From contig JALUTQ010000017.1 in NCBI GenBank assembly GCA_032718865.1, positions 26,611 through 90,610 of the forward strand: 64,000 nucleotides of DNA, read 5' to 3'. Shown here in pieces: positions 47,980 to 57,535 of this stretch; within the stretch, counting starts at the first letter, position 1; the number at the start of each line of letters is the position of its first letter. This DNA is from Tilletia caries (Eukaryota; Basidiomycota; Exobasidiomycetes; Tilletiales; Tilletiaceae). A program made the translations under genes and the position numbers. The notes beneath the pieces were generated by a model. That model worked only from the letters and a program-made list of their open reading frames with translations. It ran no database searches and was not told where the DNA came from.

Positions 47980-48592
47980 TTTATAAGACGCGCGGCGGTG
48001 GAATGGGCCCCTCTTCCCGCGCGTGGTCGGCCGTCGCGAACTTGTAAGAAGCGCGTGGACATAATTAAGCCGAGCCCCCCAACCCGCGCTCATGGCAGTC
48101 CGCGTGTGATTTTGTACCGCGCGAGAGCATACGAAAGACTGCCCGCCTCCCCGCGCCCGAGCCGCCCTCCCCACCTCCTCAGGCGGAAGTGGAACCAGAG
48201 CGGCCTAGTGCCCCGCCTCTTTATTTGTACCGCGCAGTCGCTTCTTTGAGAGCACCGTCCGTCCTGCGCCTGATGACCCGCTTGTGATTTGTATGGCGCA
48301 GCAGCATAATCAAGGTCATCATCCCCCCTGCGCCGGGTGCACCCACTCGCGTGAGTGTCCCAGGTGAGAGCACCTGCCCCGCAGGCACTCCCCTGTGGTC
48401 CGCTTGTGACTTGTATCGCGCAGCAGCAGTATTACGACCACAACACATCCTGCGCCGAGAACCCCGCTTGTGACTTGTATCGCGCAGCAGCAACCATTAA
48501 GGGCACCAGGCATCCTGCGCCGAGAACCCCGCTTGTGACTTGTATCGCGCAGCAGCAACCATTAAGGGCACCAGGCATCCTGCGCCGAGTCA
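47980..48592 (+). repeat. Degenerate-to-exact tandem array, unit 60-70 bp
   Basis: Units begin GCTTGTGACTTGTATCGCGC, then AGCAGCA, and end CATCCTGCGCCGAG. The last two (about 48465-48594) are nearly identical. Those at 48399 and 48280 differ in the middle, and those before 48240 keep mainly the TTGTAcCGCGC core. The array abuts the stop codon of the retrotransposon on the minus strand, so it would be its 3' untranslated region. The same TTGTACCGCGC core recurs at about 54293, at the 5' side of the endonuclease gene. Confidence 0.75.
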
Positions 48593-48593
48593 C

Positions 48594-51500
48594 TTAACAA
48601 GATGCCTGGGGTGGCGTCTTGTTTTTTAACGAAGTCGATCCCCGAGCCGGGATGCTCGCCTTGATCGCTGCCGCCACTGCCTCAGGCCCATCCCGCTTGA
48701 TGGCACCCCACAGCGCCCACCGCTCCTGCGGCGTCATCTTCTTGAACGGCTGGGCCGGGTCGTACCCCTTGCCAAGGTGCGGCTCGTGGTCTCCGAGGCC
48801 CTGGCCAGCCGCCCGTAGCTGGAGCATGTCCAGCAGGATTTTGCGCGCACCCCGCGGAGGGATCGTCAGACCGAGTCTGAGGTACTCGGCCTGGTCCTTT
48901 GGGTCGACGTTGGCCTTGAACGAGCGTGGGTGCAAGGTCGCGTACTTGCCAATGTCGTGGTCGAGCTCGTGCTCCTCGCCGCGTGCCCTGACAACGTTGT
49001 CTCGCTTCGGCGGCAGAGGAACCACGTCGCGCTGCTTGCCACGCTGACGCTCTGACATCGTCTGCGCCGAGGAAGAGGCGGTGGCAAACAAGATGCCGCC
49101 GGTGGCATCTTGTCTGGCAGGTCGGTGTTGTCTCGGCAGCGCACTAGCCGACGTTGTTGCTTCCGCACCCGTGGATGCCGGAGCTGACATGATGGATCCC
49201 GAGGAAAACAAGGTGCCACCTGTGGCATCTTGTTTGGCTGCTCGCTGTCGCTCGAGCAAGGCCCGGGCTGCCTCCTCTGGTACTTGTACTGCAGCAGACT
49301 GCCTGGCCGAAGAAGACCCGGAGGCAGACAAGGTGTACCTCGCGTCGTCCCTTGCGTACTCTTCTCCGCCGAGCCAAGGAGGCAGTTGCTTCTTTGGTCG
49401 TCTTGGTGGATCCGGTACGGCGGAGGAAGGCGCGGCCGAAAACAAGGTGGCAGCAGTGCGATGTTGTTTGGCCAGCTCAGCGAGGACCCAAGGGGCAATC
49501 GGAGAGCTTGGCTGGCCATCGTCGTCGCTGTCTTGGGTAATCGTACGGCGCTTCCGCTTCCGTGCCGCTGGAGGAGGGGTTGCGGAAAACAAGATGCCAC
49601 TGCCGTCGTCTTGTTGCGGCGATGCAATTCTGCGGCGAGAGGGGGCAGGGCTTTCCTCCCCGCGGGTGCTGTCGACCCGCTTCCGCTTACTCCCTCCGGG
49701 GACAGGAGACGAGTCTTCGGACGAGGATGGCAGGTGGATACCACCGCGGCCCTCTTCGCTCTGACCCCGTCGGGCCTGTCGGGCGTGGTACTCGTCCATG
49801 GCCTTGTCGTTCCCCTTCTGGATGCGCTCCCACATCTTCCGCTGGGACTGGGCGTGTGTCATCTTCGTGTACGGCTTGGCGGGATCATAGCCCTTGCCTT
49901 CCTCGGGGCTGTGCCTGGTGTGGCCCTGGCCGACGGCACGGATGTTGAGCTCTTTGATCAGCGCTGCACGAGCCGAGCGGCAGGGGATCGCCAGGCCAAG
50001 CTTCTCGTACTCCGCGCGCTGCTCCTCTCGCACCGTTGGCCTGAAGCAGGACGGGTCCAGGGTGGCGTACGTTTCCACCGGGTGGGGCAGCCACCAGCCG
50101 CCGACGTTCTTGGGGTCGTTGATCTGGCGCGGCTCTGGTGTACGCCGGTCAATGCCTTCGTTGACCGCCGCCACAGGTCCCTCTGTCAGGTGGAAAGCAA
50201 GGTCAGTTTGAAACAAGATGCCGCTGGTGTCATCTTGTTTTTTTAGAGGAGTGTACTTACCTGCACCGCCCATCGCACCGATCGCAGTGTATGCATCCAG
50301 GTCGGCCCAGTCGGGAGCCAGGCTGGTGTCCATCGCCTGAGGCACGCGCCGGCTGATCTCCTTCTCCTTGCGAGCCCGGGCACTGGTCTTGTCTGCCTTC
50401 TTGGGCTTGATGATCTCGTCGGCCGTGCCCGTCTTCCGGTTGAGACGATCGACGTAGACCATCAGCGTGCGGAACTCGGCATACCGCTTCTCGTTCAGGT
50501 AGGCATCTGGTCGCAGGTAGTTGCGCTTGGAGAGGCCTCGATAGTACTTCTTCCTCTTCTTCTTCTTCTTCTTGCCGTCGCCCGGGTCGTCGGGGTCCTT
50601 GCGCTCGGTGCTCCACCACGCCCTGTACTTGGCAATCCCGCGGTCCAACATGCGCTGGTCAGACTCGGACACCTTGGGATAGCAGCCGTACTCTTCGGCG
50701 CATTTGTCAATGCATCTGCGCTGGAGAGTCTCGCCGCAGCCGGAGCAGGGGATCCGAGCACAGAAGCGATTGATGCGCCAATCAATCGCCCGCGTACGAG
50801 TCTCTCTGTTGTCAATGAAGATGCACGAGTCCGGACGGGGCTCGGTCATGTTGGGCCGGCTGGCGGGTATGGGCAGTCGTGCCTCTGGGCGAATCTTTTC
50901 GAGCAGCTTCGACGTGGGCTTGTGGAGGGCGAGCATGAGGTAGGCTCGCAGCTGGAGCGTCTGCTGGACCTTGGTGTTGGGCGTAAGGTCCAGCGTCCGT
51001 CTTGTTTCCCTCTCATCCGGAAGTTTCTGGAGGACCTTGTCCGAGCGAGTGCGGGCCAGCAAGGCGTCCTCCCAGCTGGTGTCCTCCACGGGCGCGTGCT
51101 CAAGCTCGGTCATCCTCAGGCTCGCCACCGAGCTCGGGTCCAACGAGAGCATGTGCTTCTGGAGCATGACCGCGAGCTTGTACATGCGGTCCTCTGGGTG
51201 GTTGAGGCCGAAGATGGAGCCGAGGACGCGGATGGGGTTGAGCTTCCCTCCCCGGTTGCCGATCCAGAGCATGGCCTCCTTGTGGTGATCGTCGAACTCC
51301 TCTGTCCACTCGTGACGGGCCTTGGTCTGCTCTACCCGAACAAGACGACTCTCGTGGCATCTTGTTCGGTCCTCGGGGGTGGAGACGTCGAAACAGAGGT
51401 ACCAGAGCAGCGCACCGCCATAGTCGAGCAAGGGCCGGGCCAGCGTCTTGTAGATTGCCAGTCGGACCGCAGGCGTCCAGTGCTTGCCGATGATGTCCAG

Positions 51501-53973
51501 ATACCGGACCATGCCCGTGGCCTTCTTGAAGTTCTTCTTGCATCGCTCCAGGAAGTCGACGCCGCCGCTCAGGTGGGGGAATCCCAGGTAGGTGTACGAG
51601 GCCACCCGGGGCAGGGTGTTTCCATTGATCTGGAGGGGGAGGAGGGCCTGCTCAACGTCTTCCTCTCCTTCGGCGACGAGCTCGGCCGACTTGCTGATGT
51701 TGACCTCCATCCGATTGGTCAGGCACCACTGGTCCAGCTTCGCCAGTATGGCAACCATGGTCACGCGTGTCGTGGTCCGCAGCTTGAGATCGTCGGCGTA
51801 GAGGAGGGACTGCGTCGCATCCTCCGAGACGTTCCCCGTTGGCACCAAGACGTCGGAGGGCAGATCGTCTATGTAGACGTTGAACAGGTACGGCGCCAGT
51901 AGCGAGCCTTGGAAGATGCCCCGCACCCGCTCGAATGCCGCGGGGGAGAGGGTCCCGTTGACATTGACAAACGAGCGGGTCCCAATGCACAAACTGTACA
52001 GCAGCGACATCTTGCCTGGAGAGAGACCCCTCGCCCGCAGCTTGAGGAACAGCTGTGACATGGCCGTCCGGTCATACGCCTGCTTGAGATCGATGAACAC
52101 CTGCGTGCCTGGGTCGCGCATTGCATCGGTGTGAGCGACGAGGGCGTGCGACACGGTGCTGTAGCCGGCTCGGAAGCCCGCCTGTGCCGGGTGGAACGTC
52201 TTCTCGGTCTCGGTAAAGGTGGCCAGGAAGCACTTCTCGAACAGCCGGCGGAAGAGGACCGTGAGGGAGATGGGCCGCATCTTGTCAATCTGGTGGAACT
52301 CGGGCTGTCGCACGCCGGCGGTGGCTGCTTCCGGAACGGTCTCGGCAGCGCCCTTGGGGATTGGGTGGACCACGCTCGTATTCCACCGCGTGGGCGTCAA
52401 CCCCGTCCTGATGCAGAGCTCGAAGAGGTGAGCCAGGAGCTGCCCAAGTCCTTCCTCGGACAGCGCCTTGATCAGCACGGGGTGGATCGCATCGGGTCCC
52501 GCGGAACGAGCGGCTGGGTACTCCTTGATCGCTCGCTGGACGGCGTCGGCATCGAAGCCCGTGAGGAGGTCGTCGACATCTTTTTCCATCGGCGGCGGTG
52601 GTCGGAAAGGCATGTTGTAATCCGCCGATGTGTCTGGAATGTACAGTGCCTGGTAGAACTGCATTACGTCCTCGGTCACCGTCAGGGTCGCCGGGCTGCG
52701 TGAGACAATGATGGCCTGGGACCCGCGTTGTGACCGGCGGAACTGTCGCATGGCGCTGGCTGCCGTTGGTTTGCCCTCCAGTCCCTGGGCGAGGTAGTCG
52801 GGCTGGGACTTGACCTCGGTGGCCGAGTAGGTGCCAAAGGCCTTGCTGGTGACGTCCCACAGCATCCGTCCGATGAGCCGGTCTGCCTTGTTGACGGTGC
52901 CCTGAGCCGAGCCGGGGTCGAGTCGCGTGCGGGCCTTCTTGAGCGTCTTGAGGACCTTGGGGTAGGCCCGGTACCAGTGCCAGAGCAGGGCCCGTTTGCG
53001 CTTGGGATCGTCGAGGTGTTTGATCTGTCTCCAGAAATCGAGTCAGTGTTTGCTAGAGAAACAAGACGCCTCACCTGGCGTCTTGTTCGCGTGTTGGAGG
53101 GGTGGAGAAAAAAAACAAGATGCCACTCCTGTCATCTTGTTTTGTACTCACCTGAAGACGCCGGATGGGCTGGAGCAGAGGATCATTGCTGAGGTCAATG
53201 CTCATCGTCGCTGGTGGTGGTTCCGGGCCGGCATCGGCATCCGAGACGGTGTCTGCGACGGGCGGTGCGGTAGCTGAAGCAATCTGCCATGTGGCCTTGA
53301 CGTCCATGATCGGGTGGTTCGTCCGGATGTGTTTCGCCGTCTTGTGTGCGATCAGGACCGCGCTCACCCCAGGACGAGTGTAGAGGTGGTCCAGCCAGAC
53401 CCGGTACGGACTATGAGGCGCGGGGTGGTGGTGGGTCAGTCCGTGCTCGTGCACAAAGTCGTTCATGACATCGAGGCGGTCTTGGGGCCCCGAGGACGCG
53501 TCGCCAAAGGAACGGCCGTACCGGATGTTGACGTCACCGAGGATGATGTCCGGCACGGCTCCCGTACTCGTCGGCCGCAGGTACGTCTTGTACGAGTGTG
53601 CCATCGAGGGGTCGTTGGGCAGGGTCGTGGGAGGCATATACACCGCGTGGATCACCCTGCCCTGGACGGTCACGGATATGCTGTACGGGCTGGTCTCCGT
53701 GTGGGAGATCAGCCCCCGGACCCTCGCGCCGGCCCAGAGTGCAAGGCCACCATTACGGTGACCCTGCACGACGACTCCCCTCACCCTCGCCTCGCGCGTG
53801 GTGGCATAGAGGTCGCCCCCCCACGCCTCCAGCCCCGCGGGGCAGTGCCACGTCTCCCCCGCAAAGAGGAGCGTGTCCTCGTCGGCGCGGGCCATGAGGT
53901 CCCGCGCCTTGCCACGACTGAGCCCCGTAACATTTAAATACAAGATGCGAAGAAAAAAGGGAGTAGAAAACAT
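48594..53973 (-). CDS. Non-LTR retrotransposon endonuclease-reverse transcriptase
   Basis: Two exons, 53973-53152 and 53024-48594, give 1,750 residues. Exon 1 is an exonuclease-endonuclease-phosphatase domain: LYLNVTGLSRGKARDLM, LLFAGETWHC, DIILGDVNIRYG, TNHPIMDV. Exon 2 has the reverse transcriptase: MRPISLTVLFRRLFEKC, AGFRAGYSTVSHALVAH, VFIDLKQAYDRT, GIFQGSLLAPYLFNVYIDDL, LLYADDLKL, MEVNISKSAEL. A Cys patch (CSGCGETLQRRC) follows, then a long C-terminal region with two copies of a roughly 75-residue domain (YATLDPSCFRP..GQGHTRHSPEEGKGYDPAKP and YATLHPRSFKA..GQGLGDHEPHLGKGYDPAQP). Five palindromes are read in frame as KQDxxxGILF-like peptides. The ATG used here lies inside palindrome H10 and the TAA inside H1. 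No frameshift seen; possibly intact. Confidence 0.82.
48596..48623. repeat. 11-6-11 palindrome H1
   Basis: Spacer TGGGGT; right arm GGCGTCTTGTT (one change). On the minus strand it encodes the last residues of the reverse transcriptase and its TAA stop. Confidence 0.85.
49087..49114. repeat. 11-6-11 palindrome H2
   Basis: Spacer GCCGGT; last base of the right arm is C. Read on the minus strand in frame as RQDATGGILF. Confidence 0.85.
49207..49234. repeat. 11-6-11 palindrome H3
   Basis: Left arm AACAAGGTGCC, spacer ACCTGT, right arm consensus. In frame on the minus strand as KQDATGGTLF. Confidence 0.85.
49441..49468. repeat. 11-6-11 palindrome H4 (degenerate)
   Basis: Arms AACAAGGTGGC and GCGATGTTGTT, spacer AGCAGT. 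In frame on the minus strand as KQHRTAATLF. The most diverged coding copy. Confidence 0.7.
49588..49615. repeat. 11-6-11 palindrome H5
   Basis: Spacer ACTGCC; right arm GTCGTCTTGTT. In frame on the minus strand as QQDDGSGILF. Confidence 0.85.
50212..50239. repeat. 11-6-11 palindrome H6
   Basis: Spacer GCTGGT; right arm GTCATCTTGTT. In frame on the minus strand as KQDDTSGILF. Confidence 0.85.
51339..51366. repeat. 11-6-11 palindrome H7
   Basis: Left arm AACAAGACGAC, spacer TCTCGT, right arm consensus. Inside reverse transcriptase coding sequence but read in a different frame (RTRCHESRLVR) from the other coding copies. Confidence 0.8.
53060..53087. repeat. 11-6-11 palindrome H8
   Basis: Arms AACAAGACGCC and GGCGTCTTGTT (paired compensatory change), spacer TCACCT. 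In the 127-nt intron between endonuclease and reverse transcriptase exons. Confidence 0.85.
53114..53141. repeat. 11-6-11 palindrome H9
   Basis: Spacer ACTCCT; right arm GTCATCTTGTT. In the same intron as H8, starting 10 nt from the splice donor. Confidence 0.85.
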
Positions 53974-53996
53974 GATGCCACTGGAGGCTTCTTGTT
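53969..53996. repeat. 11-6-11 palindrome H10
   Basis: Left arm AACATGATGCC, spacer ACTGGA, right arm GGCTTCTTGTT. On the minus strand it gives KQEASSGIMF; its Met is the likely start of the endonuclease gene. Confidence 0.8.
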
Positions 53997-54002
53997 TTCG
54001 AG

Positions 54003-54110
54003 TGGCGATGAGGAGGAGGAAGTCGAAGATGGCGAGGAGGAGGTCGAAGATGGCGAAGAGGAGGTCGAAGATGAGGAGGAGGAAGTCGAAGATGGCGAGG
54101 AGGGAAGAGT
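54003..54110 (+). repeat. Purine-rich 15-30-nt tandem repeat
   Basis: Repeats of GAAGATGGCGAGGAGGAGGTC and variants, about five copies. On the minus strand they would encode a hydrophobic FDFLLL-type run just upstream of the endonuclease start, probably untranslated leader. Confidence 0.7.
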
Positions 54111-54283
54111 GGCGATGGCGATGGCGAGGGTGAGGGCGAGGATGAGAGAGAGAGGGCGGGAGAGAGGGAGTGTCGAGGCCGAGGTCGAGAAGGGAAAGAG
54201 ACGGGACACGAGAAAGGGATAGCTCCTGCAAGAGGAGAACGCTGGAGGGAAAAGGAAGGGGGGATGGGCAGAAAAGGGTCAGC

Positions 54284-54292
54284 TTATATACC
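54284..54292 (-). promoter_or_regulatory. TATA-like box of the endonuclease-RT gene
   Basis: GGTATATAAGC on the minus strand, directly followed upstream by the TTGTACCGCGC core that also builds the 48-kb array. It lies about 310 bp before the inferred start codon, so it may serve as an internal promoter. Position inferred only. Confidence 0.35.
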
Positions 54293-54600
54293 TTGTACCG
54301 CGCTGCTTCTTCCACCTTCCATCCCCTTCGAGCACAGTCAGCAAGAGTGAGCGCACGCGCGCATGAGACTAGAGTCGAATTCGAAATAGGAGATAAAGAG
54401 AGAGAGAGAGAGACGGGAGCACGTTGTGGGCGGAGGGTGGTGGCAACTTGTTTGTTTGTTGTCTCGGATTTGTTTGTGGCGCGGAGGTGGAGGCCGCTTT
54501 GTTTGTTACTCTGTTTCGGAACTAGATTTGTTTGTGCCGGATGTAGATCGCAGCCGAAATGGTGGCGTCGCAGCCGAGAGGTGGAGGAGCGAGTCTTATT

Positions 54601-56174
54601 TTAGGCTCGGACCGTAGCCGAGGCGGGGTCGTGCCAGTAGTACGTCAGCTCGTGCTCCCGGGCAAGGAACGCCGCAGCCACGGCCTCGCGTCCCTTTTCC
54701 GCATGCTGCAGGCGGAGTCCCTTGAGATCGAGAAGGAACTTGGCACGTGCCGCCACGAGCTCGGCCTGATTCGGAGGCGGGCCCGTTGGGTTGTTTGTGC
54801 CAAACACGGCCTGGTACGGCGGCACAACCGAGAACGCCATCGGGCTGCTGACCACGCGATCGAGACCAAGGTAGCGAGCTCGCATCTGGAAGAGGCCGAG
54901 TCCACCCGGTTCCAGAATAATCATGGCAACGCCACAGGCTCCCCCAGCCACGTGGCCGAGGTGGAGGATCTTGCTCGTGTCAAAGCCGAGCGTGTGGAGC
55001 TCGGCACAGAGCTCGCTTGGCTTTGCGTTGCAGACCCCGGACCACCAGGCCAGATCGGGGAAGCCGCCGAGCTTGACCTCGGCAATGCTCTGCAGGGCAC
55101 GTGCCTGGGTGTACCAGCTCGTGTCCGGGCCCTCTTCGCCCTCGGTGCTGATGTCGTCATCGTCCTCGGAATAAATCGGGACGGGGTCGAGCGGGCTGGT
55201 CAGGTTGGGCGCCTCCTCCCAGTCCGGCTCGTTGAAGGTAAGGCCGCGCCAGATGGGGTCCGTGCCCGTGTCGGCGTCCTGGACGTGCTGGGACGACGGC
55301 ACGACGTGTTTGGGAATCGGGCTGCCTCCTTGGCCTCCGAAGAGGGGCGAGTCCTCCCGATTGAACAACGTCACGCTCGACGTGTTGGAGATGTCGCCGA
55401 GGACCGGGCGGGCGGCGGCACCGGCACCGGCAGCGGACTGGGTCGGCGTAAGCGGGTTGTCGTTGATGAGATCAACGAGCGCGTCCGGCACGGGAAGTCC
55501 CTGCTTCTCTGTTGAAAACGGTCCGAGAACGGGTCGGTCAAAACGGCGGTTCCTGAAAAAAAAACAAGATGCCTGGAGGGGCCTCTTGTTTTTGCAAGGG
55601 AGAAAAACTCACTGAAGACGTTGGCGGCCAGAGCGCGGTTCTTCTTCTCGCGGCGGAGGATGGGTGCCTGCTGGTGGGCGTAGGCGATCCACTCGGCAAG
55701 GTTGTGCTCGTGGGGCAAAACGTACGTCTTGTACTTCTCGGTCTCGGTCAACGTCGGGATGACGTGGAACAAGAACTCGCGCCAGTGCCACTTTTCCTTG
55801 TTCTTCGGCTGGCCACGGACGTTGCACACGTGGGACCAGAAACGAACTCCGAGGGAGACATCCTTGGTCCAAACCAGACCACGCTGGTGCTTCTTGCAGC
55901 GCTTGCACGTAGCATAGGGGCGGAGCAGGATGGTGAGCAGCTCGACCCAGTTCGACAGCGCCTTTTCGGTCTTCCAATCATACTTGGGGACCATGGTGCC
56001 TCTGCCGATCGGAGGGCAGGGAAGCAGCGGCTTGTCGTCACTGCCGGTGTCCGAGATCGGCATGGGCGAGCTGTCGCGCGTGCCTGAGGGAGACATCTTG
56101 CTTCGCGTGCGGCCTCGGTGTTTTGCGGAGGTGATCCGTGCCGTGCTGGAGCTCTTGGTCTTGGATGGCGGCAT
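54601..56174 (-). CDS. Retrotransposon-associated ORF1 (unknown)
   Basis: Two exons, 56174-55613 and 55508-54601, joined in phase; 489 residues. The N-terminus is Ser/Thr/Lys-rich (MPPSKTKSSSTARITSAKHR). Next comes a conserved-looking block: YDWKTEKALSNWVELLTILL, a CxxC pair in ATCKRCKKHQRGLVW, RFWSHVCNVRG and HWREFLFHVIP. The second half is acidic, then HVAGGACGVAMIILEPGGLG to a tail with AREHELTYYWHDPASATVRA. It lies directly upstream of the endonuclease-RT gene on the same strand, 0.6 kb before that start, like the ORF1 of two-gene non-LTR elements, although no CCHC knuckle is visible. Its 104-nt intron carries palindrome H11. RNA-binding function would be a guess. Confidence 0.65.
55563..55590. 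repeat. 11-6-11 palindrome H11
   Basis: Spacer TGGAGG; right arm GGCCTCTTGTT. In the ORF1 intron, followed on the left by A9. Confidence 0.85.
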
Positions 56175-56221
56175 GGCTGTAGGTGGCCCGTGCGCAGAGG
56201 TGGTCCGTGCGCAGAGCGGAG

Positions 56222-56232
56222 AAACAAGATGG
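56222..56232. repeat. Palindrome half-arm
   Basis: ACAAGATGGC without a matching right arm; similar half-copies occur at about 53942 (ACAAGATGC), 56921 (GGCACCTTGTT) and 57055 (AACAAGACGGC). They may be decayed units. Confidence 0.4.
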
Positions 56233-56334
56233 CGTGATCAGCACGATGACATCATACTATGCAAGCTTACGTAATCGATCACGTCATCCAGGGTATTTTG
56301 AAAAGCGTGGGTCCAGGGTGCACTTTTGGAGCAA

Positions 56335-56346
56335 AGATATATAAGC
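56335..56346 (+). promoter_or_regulatory. TATA-like box of the PIF1-like gene
   Basis: GATATATAAGC about 100 bp before the ATG at 56441, a normal distance for a fungal TATA element. Confidence 0.5.
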
Positions 56347-56687
56347 AGGCCCTTCCGCTGCCAAACTGGATGCCCCCTTTTCCCCCCTCCAAGGTTTCCT
56401 CAGTGCGCAACGATTCCCCCGATCGATCGATCGATCACCGATGCCTCCCTCCACCTCCACCACCTCCCAGCTCACCGGCCTCGCCGCCCTCCCCGACAGC
56501 GGCGAGCGCATCCTCCCCGTCTTCCACGACACCAACCAGCGCGAGGCCATCAAGTGGGCCACCGCGCACCTCGCCCGCACCTTCATCACCGGGCCCGCCG
56601 GTAGGTATCCCTCTCCTTCCCTCTCTCTCTCTCTCACACACACTCCCATGTACTTTACCATTAGTAGTCTTCCCATTTTCCTCCCCA

Positions 56688-56715
56688 AACACGATGCCAC
56701 CATGGGCATCTTGTT
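56688..56715. repeat. 11-6-11 palindrome H12
   Basis: Left arm AACACGATGCC, spacer ACCATG, right arm consensus. Near the 5' end of the PIF1-like intron. Confidence 0.85.
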
Positions 56716-57126
56716 TTGGGGGAGGAAAAAAGGGAGTGGGATCCTGGGTTTTCCACCCGGGATGGTCGTGGCCGGTCCGGCGCCCTCGGGCTGTCCGGAC
56801 CGGATGGGGACCCGGGTACACAAAACGTACCCGTGTCCCCGGGTGCGGACGGCGTGAAGTCGAAAACGGGGACGGGGGAAGGAGACATACCTGGAAACGG
56901 GTCAGAGGTGAACTTGGGGCACCTTGTTTTTCCTCTTGAGGAGGAAATGAGATGAGGGAAGGGGGGGAGGGTTTTGGAAGAGGGTGCGCCAGGGGTGCTT
57001 CTTATATACCTTTCTCCCAGGGGGTGGGTGGCGAAGGAAATTTCTTATCTTCGGAAACAAGACGGCACCAGATCGTTATGATGGCGTCACTCTGGGTCGC
57101 CGTCGGTCCCCGCCTTGCTAATACGC

Positions 57127-57260
57127 TATAATGGCTTGGTGGCGTCCGAATAGCCGAGTGGCGTTTCAGTCGCCAACTTGCTATTGTGGCTTGGTGGCTT
57201 GGTGGCTTGGTGGCTTGGTGGCGTTGTGGCGTTCTGGTTGCCGAGTGGCGTTCTAGTTGC
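57127..57260 (+). repeat. TGGC-type short tandem repeats in intron
   Basis: Runs of TGGCTTGGTGGCTTGG and GTGGCGTTCT with small variations, about 10-nt period, inside the PIF1-like intron. Confidence 0.65.
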
Positions 57261-57420
57261 CGGATTGGGGGTGCACGGGCCTCCAAAACAAGCTCGCACG
57301 GGCCCCGGGACCACGTGATCTCGGTCTTCGCAGATACGGAGATAACCGCCACTCTCTCGGCCGAGAGAACTCCGGGCCGGAGAGCACGGGGTCTCCGTGG
57401 GTCTTCGGTTCCATAAAAAA

Positions 57421-57448
57421 ACAAGATGCCTTTTCTGGTGTCTTGTTT
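57421..57448. repeat. 11-6-11 palindrome H13
   Basis: Spacer TTTTCT; right arm GGTGTCTTGTT. First of three clustered copies before the PIF1-like acceptor. Confidence 0.85.
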
Positions 57449-57461
57449 TTTAAGGCCCAAA

Positions 57462-57489
57462 ACAAGATGCCCCTCCCGTCATCTTGTTT
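57462..57489. repeat. 11-6-11 palindrome H14
   Basis: Spacer CCTCCC; right arm GTCATCTTGTT. Starts 13 nt after H13. Confidence 0.85.
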
Positions 57490-57507
57490 TCCAGAACTCT
57501 TTCCCAA

Positions 57508-57535
57508 ACATAATGCCCCTTGTGTCATCTTGTTT
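57508..57535. repeat. 11-6-11 palindrome H15
   Basis: Left arm AACATAATGCC, spacer CCTTGT, right arm GTCATCTTGTT. Ends 26 nt before the splice acceptor of the PIF1-like exon 2. Confidence 0.85.

Noticed and set aside
48280..48592. CRISPR-like array
   Set aside because: Units are tandem with near-identical interiors and no unique spacers; the genome is eukaryotic. It is a minisatellite in a retrotransposon 3' region.
49230..50246. Long plus-strand ORF opposite the reverse transcriptase
   Set aside because: Antisense shadow in GC-rich sequence; the minus frame carries the element's conserved domains.
50922..51902. 326-codon plus-strand ORF
   Set aside because: Antisense of the reverse transcriptase catalytic region.
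54559..55515. 318-codon plus-strand ORF
   Set aside because: Antisense of ORF1 exon 2; no recognisable motif.
55371..55550. Reading ORF1 straight through into the TAVLTDPFSD frame
   Set aside because: That frame ends soon after; an acceptor at 55509-55510 gives the long second exon in phase.
48596..57535. Palindromes as rho-independent terminators
   Set aside because: Hairpins with T runs look similar, but they lie in coding sequence and introns of a eukaryotic region and on both sides of genes.
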